Shown here piece by piece: positions 9,089-17,262 of a stretch of DNA of 64,000 nucleotides. Under the pieces are notes generated by a model. It made no database searches, was not told where the DNA came from, and saw nothing but the letters and a program-made list of their open reading frames with translations. Origin of the DNA: Gelidibacter gilvus (GTDB lineage: Bacteria; Bacteroidota; Bacteroidia; Flavobacteriales; Flavobacteriaceae); contig NZ_SDDZ01000001.1 of NCBI RefSeq assembly GCF_004115975.1, positions 620,001 through 684,000 on the forward strand, given 5' to 3'. A program made the translations under genes and the position numbers. Each line of letters begins with the position of its first letter. Positions within the stretch are counted from its first letter, which is position 1.

Positions 9089-9098
9089 GTAATTGGAC

Positions 9099-9135
9099 AA
9101 AGCCATTCAAGAAATTGAGTGGCTTTTGTTTTTTG
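9099..9135 (+). terminator. Rho-independent terminator supplied by element A after tRNA-Asn
   Basis: AAAGCCA...TGGCTTTT stem followed by GTTTTTTG. It differs in sequence from the GCCGTTAC/GTAGCGGC terminator behind the other three tRNA 3' copies, so it belongs to the left end of the element. Confidence 0.6.
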
Positions 9136-9138
9136 TAT

Positions 9139-9160
9139 AGGTCAAACATAGGTCAAACAT
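9139..9160. promoter_or_regulatory. Left tandem 11-bp repeat: candidate integrase arm or regulator site
   Basis: Two perfect head-to-tail AGGTCAAACAT units, 50 bases inside the left attachment site. The same 22 bases recur at 24858-24879 near the right end, in the same orientation. They also lie just upstream of a TATATTTG -7 element (9164-9171) of the first gene, so binding there could repress it. Confidence 0.6.
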
Positions 9161-9180
9161 TTTTATATTTGCTTAGCTGA

Positions 9181-10050
9181 ATGACTAAAATATCTCCACA
9201 TACTATACTTGATTATTTTAAAGAACTTCTAAAGTTCAATAAACTCCCCTTTTTAAAAGATACTGCTATTGAAGAGATTAAAATTAAATATTCAGAATAT
9301 GTAGATTCTGTTGATAAAGAAAAGGGTATAATCAAGTACTTTAAATTATTTTATAACCAAAGTACAAATGATTCTATAGAGGGTTTAGTTACATATGATT
9401 TTTATAAAGAACATAAGTTGGAGCTTTTAGAAAAAATCAAGGATGCAATTAGTTCCATTGATGAATTAATATATCAAAAATCAGAAAGAGAAGAATCCTA
9501 TAATGCTCTACTGAAAAATATAAGTAAAGAACTTCATTACCTCTTTATAAAGGCAGATAAAGTATACCCAACATATCCTGAATTGAAAAGAGCTATAAAG
9601 TCAATAGAAAGTCATTTATTGCTTAGATATCAAATTCAACCATTTTCAAAAGTAGTTATAAATGAAAAGCAATCTTATTTTGGAGTTAAGGATGCTGTTT
9701 CTGAAAAGTTATTTCAAGATTTATATGACCTTTCGGATAGGCTTGAATTGATAGAGTATGATGTTGTAGATGAAAGAACCTTTTTGGATGTTTTTCTCAG
9801 AAACCCAAGTGATAAAAGTGTAGTTATTCAGTTTAGTTGTAACAATGGATTGGCTATAACATTTTTAGAATCTTTAAGACCTTTTTTTACTTCCCTAAAT
9901 CCAAAGACAATAGAAAAATCTCAAAGATTCTTAACCAAACAAGGACTGGTTTTGACAGAGAGTAACTACAACACAAGTAAAAAAAGACTTAAAGACAGCG
10001 AAAAGCTAAAAAGTTTAAAACTGGAACTACAACAGATTTTAGATCTATAG
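9181..10050 (+). CDS. Hypothetical protein, first gene of element A
   Basis: A 289-residue soluble, Lys/Glu-rich, mostly helical protein without signal peptide or membrane segment. No family is recognised. A central stretch (KELHYLFIKADKVYPTYPEL) and a C-terminal Lys-rich helix (KKRLKDSEKLKSLKLELQQI) are the only notable features. A TATATTTG element 10 bases before the ATG implies a very short leader. It is first after attL and precedes the excisionase-like and rep genes, so a role in element maintenance or control is possible from position only. Confidence 0.6.
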   Translation: MTKISPHTILDYFKELLKFNKLPFLKDTAIEEIKIKYSEYVDSVDKEKGIIKYFKLFYNQSTNDSIEGLVTYDFYKEHKLELLEKIKDAISSIDELIYQKSEREESYNALLKNISKELHYLFIKADKVYPTYPELKRAIKSIESHLLLRYQIQPFSKVVINEKQSYFGVKDAVSEKLFQDLYDLSDRLELIEYDVVDERTFLDVFLRNPSDKSVVIQFSCNNGLAITFLESLRPFFTSLNPKTIEKSQRFLTKQGLVLTESNYNTSKKRLKDSEKLKSLKLELQQILDL

Positions 10051-10054
10051 TAAT

Positions 10055-10149
10055 CTTACACTTCATCTTACACCCTCCTTACACATCAAAATATTAGAGT
10101 AATCTTCCACCTTACTTTGTGTAATTATTAATCAGAATGTGCGCACATT
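10055..10149. promoter_or_regulatory. Short iterons and palindrome upstream of the xis/rep genes
   Basis: CTTACAC occurs at 10055-10061, 10067-10073 and 10078-10084, about one helical turn apart. A perfect 14-bp palindrome, AATGTGCGCACATT, lies at 10136-10149, 17 bases before the HTH gene. Repeats plus palindrome next to a rep gene suggest an operator or replication/excision control site; which one cannot be told from sequence. Confidence 0.5.
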
Positions 10150-10166
10150 CCTAAATCTTATAGATT

Positions 10167-10484
10167 ATGGAAAACATTCAAGGAATAGTTTTTACACAAG
10201 AACAAATACAACAGATACAAGAAATTTGGGCTGATATTTTAAAGCCTTTAAAAGATTTTATGACAGTAGAGGAATTAGCTGATTATTTACAGCTTTCTAA
10301 ATCTGCCATTTATAAAATCACAAGTAGGAGAGAGATACCACATTACAATCCAGGAGGTAAAAAAATTTACTTCAAAAGAACTGAAGTTGATGCATGGATT
10401 GAAATGGGAAGAGTAGCTCCAGATTGTGAAATATTAGAAAAACTTCATCTACCTCTTAACTCAAAACTAAATGGGTCATGGTAG
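10167..10484 (+). CDS. Excisionase-like helix-turn-helix protein (HTH_17 type)
   Basis: A 105-residue protein with a MerR/excisionase-type winged HTH: MTVEELADYLQLSKSAIYKI, then a wing ending GGKKIYFKRTEVDAWIE. Such proteins bend DNA at attachment sites to direct excision or act as repressors. Its gene overlaps the rep gene by seven bases (ATGGTAG), so the two are translationally coupled. The palindrome at 10136-10149 is a plausible binding site. Confidence 0.78.
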   Translation: MENIQGIVFTQEQIQQIQEIWADILKPLKDFMTVEELADYLQLSKSAIYKITSRREIPHYNPGGKKIYFKRTEVDAWIEMGRVAPDCEILEKLHLPLNSKLNGSW

Positions 10485-11368
10485 ACTATCTAAGACTATT
10501 TTGGAGAGACAAAGTGATGCTTGAACACTTCGTGTGTCAAGAGGAGAACTTTACTGAACTTGATACCATTTATGGTTATCACACGGGTGAAATTAAATAC
10601 CCTTATAGAACACGTTTTAATGAAATGGAGGTTAAAATTACTTCTAAGTATGCTTACGTGTTTAATTCAATTCATAAGTCATACAATAATATACATTTAG
10701 GAGTAACTCATAATTATAATGATTTTTCTTACTCTGCAATATGTGAGATGATAGAACATATTAATCAAAAATTGACTGATATAACTAATGCAAACCTTAC
10801 GCAATTTGAATTTGGATTTAATTTAAGTACACCAATACCAGCCGAAGAAATTATTACAAATAATGTTTTGATGCATAAGGCAAAAGCACCTAATCACAAT
10901 AGATTATTTAATGGAAGGGGTAAGCTAAAGCAATTTGACCATCATAATTATGTTGTGAAAATCTATGACAAGGCAAAGCAGTATAATTTATCTCAAAATC
11001 TGTTGAGATTTGAAATTAGATTTCAGAAGGCAGTAGAATTTCAGCAGTTTGGCATATTTAAATTGGATCATTTAAAAGACAAATACAAACTGAGGCTATT
11101 ATTCTTACATCTAATGAAAAGGTTTGATGAACTAATTATAGTAGACCATATTGATGAAACTCAAATAGCTACTTCAGATTTAAATAGACTAATGATTTAT
11201 AATAATCCCTACTATTGGGAAACCACTATAAATAGGTACTCTGGAACAACTAAAATGAGGCATCTTAGAGATTATAACATCTTGCTTGGTAAATATGACC
11301 TTCTCAAAACTAAAAGATATTTGAGACAACTTTTATGGGATAAATATCTACAACTTATAAATTTTTAA
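10478..11368 (+). CDS. Phage/plasmid-type replication initiation protein (Rep)
   Basis: A 296-residue protein resembling replication initiators of filamentous phages and small mobile elements (gene II/Rep_trans-like). The signature is VVKIYDKAKQYNL followed by LLRFEIRFQKAVEFQQFG, where such proteins have a conserved KxYDK...ELRFExR core. Tyr and His residues that could serve nicking are present (for example HHNYVVKIYDK), but the active site cannot be fixed without alignment. It overlaps the excisionase-like gene. An element with its own Rep could replicate after excision, probably by a rolling-circle mechanism (inference). Confidence 0.62.
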   Translation: MVDYLRLFWRDKVMLEHFVCQEENFTELDTIYGYHTGEIKYPYRTRFNEMEVKITSKYAYVFNSIHKSYNNIHLGVTHNYNDFSYSAICEMIEHINQKLTDITNANLTQFEFGFNLSTPIPAEEIITNNVLMHKAKAPNHNRLFNGRGKLKQFDHHNYVVKIYDKAKQYNLSQNLLRFEIRFQKAVEFQQFGIFKLDHLKDKYKLRLLFLHLMKRFDELIIVDHIDETQIATSDLNRLMIYNNPYYWETTINRYSGTTKMRHLRDYNILLGKYDLLKTKRYLRQLLWDKYLQLINF

Positions 11369-11436
11369 TCAAAGAGTAAGGTATTCTCCACTTTCTATAT
11401 GGGGAATTCATAACTCTCAATAAAATCAAAAAAATT

Positions 11437-12681
11437 ATGGCAAGTATCAAAATACTATTAAGAAAAAAACCAAATATTCAAGGAGAGTGTCCTATAGTTA
11501 TGCGCATTGTAAAGGACAGAAAATCCAAATTAATAAGCTTAGGAATAGCTACACCTTTAGCGGATTGGGATGATAAAGCAAATAAATTTAAAAGAAGTCA
11601 TCCAAATTGGAACCAAAGGAATAGAATTATATTAGAACTTGAGCAAAAGGCTCTCAAGATTATTGATGACTTTATGGCAACTGATACTGACTTTACCTTA
11701 GAACAGTTTGAAGAGCAAATGAAAGGCGTCAGAAAGAATAATATGACAGTTTCCCAATTTTGGAATCATAAGATTGAGGAATTAATTCAAGTGGGCAGAA
11801 CTGGGAATGCCAGAGCTCATAAAGATACATATACTTCATTTTTTAAGTTCCATAAGAGTAAATCATTAAAATTCCATCAAATTACACCTGATTTACTCTT
11901 CAGATATGAAACATATTTGAGAACTAATGGTAATCAGGATGGAGGTATTGGTGTAAAGATGCGAGAACTAAGAGCATTGTTTAATGAGGCAATAGAACGT
12001 GGAATTACGAATGAAAAATATTATCCATTTAAAATTTATAAGGTGTCCAAACTAAAGAGTAATAATATTAAAAAAGCTCTAAGTAGAGAGCAAATTAAGC
12101 TAATGGAGAATCTTGATACAGAGCAACATCCTCATTTAATGGATACTCAGAATTATATGGTATTCAGTTATTACACAGGGGGTATGAACTTTGTAGATAT
12201 GATGAAACTTAAATGGTCAAACATTGAGGAAGATAGAATTCTATATAAAAGGTCAAAAACTAAAGGAAGGTTTTCAGTTAAAATAATGCCACCTGTTAAA
12301 AAAGTAATTGATTTTTATAGAAAAAAGGTCAGAAAGACTGAATATGTGTTTCCTATTCTTTTAAGTGATGAACTTACACCAATTCAAATTGAAAATAGAA
12401 AGTTAAAAACCTTGAAAAAATTTAACAAGCAATTAAAGGAGATTGCCTCAATACAAGGAATAAATTCTAATGTAACTAGTTATACCATCAGACATAGTTT
12501 TGCAACGAATTTAAAGTATGCTGGAATTTCAATGGATGTAATTGGAGAAACAATGGGACATCAAAATGTTAATGTAACAAGGGCTTACTTAAAGGAATTT
12601 GAAAATGAGGTTCTGGATAGTGCAATGGAGAAATTATTAGAAGAGGATACTGAAGAGTATGCTTACAGAATAGCTAACTAA
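11437..12681 (+). CDS. int: Tyrosine recombinase / integrase of element A
   Basis: A 414-residue site-specific recombinase with the Bacteroidota layout: arm-binding N-terminus (MASIKILLRKKPNIQGECPI), SAM-like core-binding domain (about 100-190) and catalytic domain (about 215-390). Visible catalytic residues are Lys in KRSKTKG, R352 in YTIRHSFAT, H375 in MGHQNVNVT and nucleophile Y384 in TRAYLKEF. The first catalytic Arg is replaced by Asn (N251 in GGMNFVDMMKL), recalling IntDOT-type integrases, which also lack it. It most likely catalyses recombination between the tRNA-Asn repeats. It lies 2.4 kb inside the left end rather than adjacent to it. Confidence 0.93.
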   Translation: MASIKILLRKKPNIQGECPIVMRIVKDRKSKLISLGIATPLADWDDKANKFKRSHPNWNQRNRIILELEQKALKIIDDFMATDTDFTLEQFEEQMKGVRKNNMTVSQFWNHKIEELIQVGRTGNARAHKDTYTSFFKFHKSKSLKFHQITPDLLFRYETYLRTNGNQDGGIGVKMRELRALFNEAIERGITNEKYYPFKIYKVSKLKSNNIKKALSREQIKLMENLDTEQHPHLMDTQNYMVFSYYTGGMNFVDMMKLKWSNIEEDRILYKRSKTKGRFSVKIMPPVKKVIDFYRKKVRKTEYVFPILLSDELTPIQIENRKLKTLKKFNKQLKEIASIQGINSNVTSYTIRHSFATNLKYAGISMDVIGETMGHQNVNVTRAYLKEFENEVLDSAMEKLLEEDTEEYAYRIAN

Positions 12682-12770
12682 ATTCCAATCAATATGATTT
12701 GGTTCTGAAGCTTTCACAAAAGTTTCCCCTCCTCTTAATAATCTCCTACCCCTTCAAAATTATATAATTT

Positions 12771-12953
12771 AGCAACGCAGGAGCTCTGGACGAGGAAGTC
12801 TGCAAAGAGCTTAATCTTTTGTACTGAAAGCTACACAAAGTTAAGGGTTTGAAAAATAGCATACAAGTCCAAAAGAAAGATTAAGGCTAATAGCTATTTC
12901 TTGAAAATCATAAAAAAAAGAAAGCATTTTACTACTTCAGTAAGATGCTTTTT
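12771..12953 (+). ncRNA. Candidate structured non-coding RNA between int and the ATPase gene
   Basis: This gene-free stretch shows RNA-like pairing. A 10-bp perfect helix joins 12810-12819 (CTTAATCTTT) to 12876-12885 (AAAGATTAAG), extended by two pairs past a one-base bulge. An upstream hairpin can form from AGCTC/GAGCT and GAC/GTC around GAGGAA, though its last bases compete with the long helix. It ends in a strong terminator (12921-12953). A palindromic AT box with TAATTTAG, near the -7 consensus, lies directly before it. It could be a regulatory or counter-transcript RNA of the element, or a leader of the next gene. No known RNA family is recognised. Confidence 0.4.
12921..12953 (+). terminator. 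Rho-independent terminator
   Basis: AAAGCATTTTACT pairs with AGTAAGATGCTTT (one G-U) around a short loop, followed by a short T run. It separates the candidate RNA from the downstream ATPase gene. Confidence 0.7.
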
Positions 12954-12995
12954 CAGTTTAAACTAATTACATATTAACCTTAAAATTTATAAATA

Positions 12996-13865
12996 ATGAA
13001 ATTAAGACAATCAGAACGTAAAAGAGCTAAGATAAAATTAGCTCTACAAGGAAGTGCTGGAAGTGGTAAAACATATTCCAGTTTAATGTTGGCACAAGGA
13101 CTTACAAATAAAGACTTAACCAAGGTAGCTATAATAGATACTGAAAATGGTTCAGCAGATTTGTATGCCCACTTAGGTCAGTATAATGTGCTCACCTTAG
13201 AGCCACCATTTACACCAGAAAAGTACATTCAAGCAATTGATGTGTGTTTAAGAGCCAACATGGAGGTGATTATATTAGACTCTATATCTCAAGTATGGGA
13301 TGAATTATTGGATTTTCACTCCAAATTGCCAGGTAATAGTTTTACCAATTGGAACAAAGTAACTCCAAGGCAAAAAGCTTTCATGGACAAGATACTTCAA
13401 GCTCCTGCTCATATTATTGCAACCATGAGAACCAAACAGGATTACGTGCTTCAACAAAAAGATGGAAAGTATATACCTGAAAAAGTTGGGCTTAAGGCAA
13501 TTCAAAGAGATGGTGTAGATTATGAGTTTACTATAGTGTTTGATATAGATATCAAACATTTTGCTGTAGCAAGTAAGGACAGGACAAATCTGTTTTCTGG
13601 TAAACCTGAATTTACAATTAACACCTCAACAGGAAGAAAAATCTTGGATTGGTGCAATAGTGGTTCTAATCTGGAAGAAGCCAGAGAAAGGATTAAAGAG
13701 TGCAAAGAATTGGAGTCCTTAAGACAGCTTTATGCCCATTATGGTAATTGGCGTGAAGAACTTGAATATGATTTCAAGATTCAAAAAGATACCATTGTAT
13801 CAAAACAATCATTGTTAAACCCTAAAACATTTAGTACAAATGGAACTACAAGTCATAATGCCTAG
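12996..13865 (+). CDS. AAA/RecA-like ATPase, Sak4-type phage recombination protein
   Basis: A 289-residue P-loop ATPase. Walker A is GSAGSGKT (residues 19-26), Walker B VIILDSISQVWDE, and there is a sensor-like ATMRTKQDY. The layout matches the small RecA/AAA_24 family that includes phage Sak4 single-strand annealing proteins. These load on ssDNA and promote annealing during phage or element replication. It overlaps the following DUF3871 gene by 26 bases, so the two form an operon. Confidence 0.75.
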   Translation: MKLRQSERKRAKIKLALQGSAGSGKTYSSLMLAQGLTNKDLTKVAIIDTENGSADLYAHLGQYNVLTLEPPFTPEKYIQAIDVCLRANMEVIILDSISQVWDELLDFHSKLPGNSFTNWNKVTPRQKAFMDKILQAPAHIIATMRTKQDYVLQQKDGKYIPEKVGLKAIQRDGVDYEFTIVFDIDIKHFAVASKDRTNLFSGKPEFTINTSTGRKILDWCNSGSNLEEARERIKECKELESLRQLYAHYGNWREELEYDFKIQKDTIVSKQSLLNPKTFSTNGTTSHNA

Positions 13866-14862
13866 GCAAGAATTACAATTAAATCAAGTATCTCTAGGGG
13901 AAAGAAAGGATAGAGTTTTAAATATACCTCAGAAGCCTCTATTCAAGCTTAAACCATTTATTGAAGCTAATACTATTGATATAGAGATACAGCATCTAAA
14001 ACAGGATTGTGTCATTCCAGTTTTCTCAAAAGATAATGAGAGGACAATAGCACATCAGGAGTTTATAGAGATAGCTCAAGAATGTGCACAAGAGGTATTT
14101 CCTAATCACATTTTTGATGCTCCAGAAATTAGAGTAAGTCATCAGATTAAGGGTAGAACACCTTCTGCCATCAATAAGTCTGTGAAGGAGCTTTTGGACC
14201 ATGAGAAGACCATCTATTATGAAAGGATGGCATTTATAATGCGTATTCCAAGTATAACAGAAACTATTAATGGTAATGAGATTGCTCTGACCATTGGAGG
14301 GGTAAGGGCTTATAATCAAGAGAACTTATACTCAAAAAAGTCTTTTGAAAAGTTCAAGTTCTTTATAGGTTTTCAAAACTTGGTATGTTGTAATATGTGT
14401 GTTTCAAGTGATGGGTATGTGGAGGACTTGCGTGCTGATAGTTATAGTGGGATGAGGGCAAAACTATTAGAGGTTTTATATGCTTATCAAGCTGAAAACC
14501 ATTTCAATAGTTTAAAGCAGTTATCATATGAAAATCTAACAGAACATCAGTTTGCCCAGCTCATTGGAAAATCAAGGCTTTATAATTACTTACCTAAGAA
14601 GGATAAACTTGAAATTCCAGAATTGCTACTTAATGATGGGCAGATTACAACTGTTGCCAAGGACTATTACCATGATGAAAGCTTTTGTAGAAATGAAAAT
14701 GGAGATATTAATCTATGGAGTGTTTTTAACCTGTTTACACAAGCCAATAAGAGTTCTTATATAGATACCTTCTTGGATAGAAATGTCAACGCATTTGAGT
14801 TCTCAAGTGGGTTGGCTAAGACTCTCAATGGTGGTGGAGACTATCATTGGTTTTTGAGTTGA
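13840..14862 (+). CDS. DUF3871-family protein
   Basis: A 340-residue protein with the features I associate with DUF3871: IPVFSKDNERTIAHQEF, RVSHQIKGRTPSAINK, YYERMAFIMRIPSI, LTIGGVRAYNQENLYSKK and FIGFQNLVCCNMCVSSDG. The family recurs in mobile elements of Bacteroidota. It resembles phage DUF932-type proteins, whose function is unknown but which travel with DNA-processing genes. The start may be 13840 or the in-frame ATG at 13858. Overlap with the Sak4-like gene supports a shared replication or recombination role. Confidence 0.75.
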   Translation: MELQVIMPRQELQLNQVSLGERKDRVLNIPQKPLFKLKPFIEANTIDIEIQHLKQDCVIPVFSKDNERTIAHQEFIEIAQECAQEVFPNHIFDAPEIRVSHQIKGRTPSAINKSVKELLDHEKTIYYERMAFIMRIPSITETINGNEIALTIGGVRAYNQENLYSKKSFEKFKFFIGFQNLVCCNMCVSSDGYVEDLRADSYSGMRAKLLEVLYAYQAENHFNSLKQLSYENLTEHQFAQLIGKSRLYNYLPKKDKLEIPELLLNDGQITTVAKDYYHDESFCRNENGDINLWSVFNLFTQANKSSYIDTFLDRNVNAFEFSSGLAKTLNGGGDYHWFLS

Positions 14863-14868
14863 GTAGTG

Positions 14869-14904
14869 CCCAGCCTCTATTTAGTTAGGGGTTGGGTTTT
14901 TTTT
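14869..14904 (+). terminator. Terminator of the ATPase-DUF3871 operon
   Basis: CCCAGCC pairs with GGTTGGG (one G-U), followed by eight T residues, a few bases after the DUF3871 stop. Confidence 0.75.
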
Positions 14905-15066
14905 ATTATCAATAATAGAAATTAAGGTAATCCATACAACTCCTCCTACTAAATAGTACCGGTTGCTCGTTAACCATGAAATTATAATGTCTCTAAAAAG
15001 GTAGTCAATAATGATGCATAATATCAGGGATACTGCTAATAGGATTAGAGGTTTTTTGTGGTTAAG
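14881..15066 (-). pseudogene. Small membrane-protein reading frame without a start codon
   Basis: The minus strand encodes about 60 codons beginning LNHKKPLILLAVSLILC and ending in a stop at 14881-14883, with two hydrophobic segments. A stop lies directly upstream and there is no ATG, GTG or TTG, so it appears broken or 5'-degenerate. It overlaps the end of the next upstream membrane remnant, as operon genes do. Its 3' end overlaps the terminator of the facing gene. Confidence 0.45.
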
Positions 15067-15374
15067 TTAATGGCTTTAAGTGCTTTTTCAAAAAATACAA
15101 TTAGGATTCCATAAATTATAAAAGTGCCAACAATAATTCTTATTAGGCTTAAGAAAACAGATTCAATTTCATCACTATAGAGAGATATGAAATAATAGAG
15201 AGCATAAATTATTGAACCATAAACTATAATTGCTAAAATTGATACTGCCCCATCTTTCTCACTCTCATCTAATCCAATAGTTAGCCATTTTTTTGTTAAT
15301 AGAAAAAGATAATAAGATACAAGCGACGCAACAAATAGGAAGAATAGAAAAGATAGGATGCTAATATTGAACCA
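15045..15374 (-). pseudogene. Remnant of a multi-helix membrane-protein gene with frameshifts
   Basis: The minus strand encodes 110 codons with three clear hydrophobic helices (SILSFLFFLFVASLVSYYLF, AVSILAIIVYGSIIYALYYF, IRIIVGTFIIYGILIVFF). A stop precedes it and there is no start codon. Upstream sequence continues in a second frame (LEFLIGFNLFSDYFEKVGS), which also meets a stop near 15440. This is the pattern of a frameshifted gene. The rest of the gap, to 15742, shows no gene. Confidence 0.5.
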
Positions 15375-15742
15375 ACTTTTTCAAAATAATCACTGAAAAG
15401 GTTAAACCCAATTAAAAATTCTAAATTTAATCAAATAAACCTACTGCAATTGAAATTCCATCCAATATTTACTATAAATTTGGATGTCAAGGTAGTTTAC
15501 CTCAAAGATGGTTTCATCATTAAGATAAACTAATTGATTAAATTATAAAAAATTTGAAATTAGATTATATTGCTAACTCAATTAAGGCGTTAAAAATGTG
15601 GATATACTGACTAATTTGGGTCTTATCCGTATATTTAGCTTGTTATCAATAAGTTAGCGACAAGACGAAAATAAAAAAGATATGATTAAAAGAATAAACT
15701 TGAGAAAACATACGAATTGTATCAACAATTAAAATTTTAATT

Positions 15743-16315
15743 ATGAGTAGATATTTATTTGAATCACCACATTTAATTTTAATTTTATTTCTTTTTACCT
15801 TATCATGTAATAATAATGATAATGGTTTTGAAGATATTGATAATGAAAGTAGTAGTGAAGATATTGTTAATGATGAAGACAATAATAAATTAGACGACAT
15901 AGAAGGTTTATGGAAAGAATATTCTACGAAGGAAGAACTTTATTCAACGCAAAGCTATAATTTAACATTTTCTCAAACAATTTATACTTCACAAACAGGT
16001 AATTATACCTTGTTTCAAATTAATAGCGATAGTACTTTTTCAAAAAAATATGTAAAAAGAAATGAAACTCACCCTTTGATTAGGACAGGGTCTTTTAAAA
16101 TAGAAAAAACACATGGCAATAATTATATACGCTTACATTATCCAGATTCAGTAAATTTAGATTTTTATAAATATGAAGCATCTTCTTACGCATATAAGTT
16201 TCTTGATAAGTCAAAAAGCAGATTAGAATTAAGTACTAATATGACAAGATCTGAACACTCTGATAAGAGGTATATTACAAAAATATACGCCCGCCAAAAA
16301 CAAATTCCAGATTAA
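15743..16315 (+). CDS. Hypothetical lipoprotein (element A cargo)
   Basis: A 190-residue protein with a lipoprotein signal: a hydrophobic stretch (LILILFLFT) ending in a lipobox LSC. A low-complexity acidic Asp/Asn/Glu linker (about residues 25-55) follows, then a beta-rich domain (KEYSTKEELYSTQSYNLTFS onward) resembling the small lipocalin-like domains of many Bacteroidota lipoproteins. After the lipobox Cys comes NNN, with acidic residues nearby, a context associated with surface export in this phylum. No family is assigned. It is co-oriented with the caspase-like gene. Confidence 0.6.
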   Translation: MSRYLFESPHLILILFLFTLSCNNNDNGFEDIDNESSSEDIVNDEDNNKLDDIEGLWKEYSTKEELYSTQSYNLTFSQTIYTSQTGNYTLFQINSDSTFSKKYVKRNETHPLIRTGSFKIEKTHGNNYIRLHYPDSVNLDFYKYEASSYAYKFLDKSKSRLELSTNMTRSEHSDKRYITKIYARQKQIPD

Positions 16316-16485
16316 AACATCGTTACTATGGAAGTTTAAAACATAATATAGAAGGCAGTTTCCAATGTACGAGTGTATAAAAAGTAGCTCATACACAGAG
16401 GTTTGTAATTATTAAAAAACTTAATATACTATTTTTTTATACGCATTGTTGTGAGCAATTTTACCAATCAACTTCAAGAAAATAT

Positions 16486-17202
16486 ATGAAGAGAAAAGTT
16501 TTTATTATTGTTGGACATCCACATAATAACGAGCAAAGAGATAGTTTTGAGAAATTTTCTAATTATTATCGGATTTTCTTCAATGATATATCTGGTGGAG
16601 CATATGAAAATGAAGAAATCGTTATTTTTAATCAGCCAACAGTAGAAATTTTAAAATCTGAAATTAACAGTTCAAACGAAGATTTCGGAATTATTATTTT
16701 GATTGGTCACGGAGCAACAAAGGAGAATAATCAGTTATTTCAAATAAATAAAATCGAAATTATTAAAGCTGGTCAACTTGATTTTAATTTTAAAAAACAA
16801 ATTATAATTCTTGAGAGTTGTCGAGATGAAATTACAGATATTCAAACTGTTGATTTATCTGATAAAACCCCTAAATTTCGTGATGGAGGAACTTACACAA
16901 ATCCAATAAGTCGAGAAAAATCTAAAGATTTATATTTCGAACAACTTAATAAATGCGAAGACGGATTGGTAATTTGTCTTGCTTGCAGTCGTAATGAAAG
17001 TGCTTCAAACTTTTATTATTCGAGTACCTTACTACAAATTGGAAAAAACTGGCATTTAAATCGAGCAAATCACTCTCAAATATTAAAAATAAATGAATTA
17101 ATGTTTTTAACAACAATCCAAGTATCAAACAAAACTCAAAATATACAAAATCCAGAAATGTTAGGAATTAAGGAATTTCCATTCGTAGTTAGTAAGTTCT
17201 AA
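16486..17202 (+). CDS. Caspase-like (peptidase clan CD) protein
   Basis: A 238-residue protein with caspase-fold features. Strand-plus-His motif FGIIILIGHGATKENN provides the candidate catalytic His (H75). Strand-plus-Cys motif KQIIILESCRDE provides the candidate nucleophile (C112), spaced as in bacterial caspase-like peptidases. A third strand, LVICLACSRNESA, matches the following core strand. There is no separate effector or sensor domain, unlike many defence caspases. It lies convergent to the TIR/membrane/restriction operon, 60 bases from its end. Bacterial caspase-like proteins often act in suicidal antiphage defence; a link to the neighbours is inference. Confidence 0.58.
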   Translation: MKRKVFIIVGHPHNNEQRDSFEKFSNYYRIFFNDISGGAYENEEIVIFNQPTVEILKSEINSSNEDFGIIILIGHGATKENNQLFQINKIEIIKAGQLDFNFKKQIIILESCRDEITDIQTVDLSDKTPKFRDGGTYTNPISREKSKDLYFEQLNKCEDGLVICLACSRNESASNFYYSSTLLQIGKNWHLNRANHSQILKINELMFLTTIQVSNKTQNIQNPEMLGIKEFPFVVSKF

Positions 17203-17262
17203 TGACAATATTGTTTGTCCAATTTTTTCTTTCATAAATTATCGTTTTTAATGTGGGGGAAT

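Noticed and set aside
12771-12820. RNase P RNA, from a GAGGAAGTC-like stretch
   Set aside because: The conserved RNase P core does not continue and the stretch is too short.
15646-15900. Minus-strand Ser/Leu-rich reading frame
   Set aside because: It overlaps the start of the lipoprotein gene and is the reverse of its Asp/Asn-rich linker; composition is that of a shadow frame.
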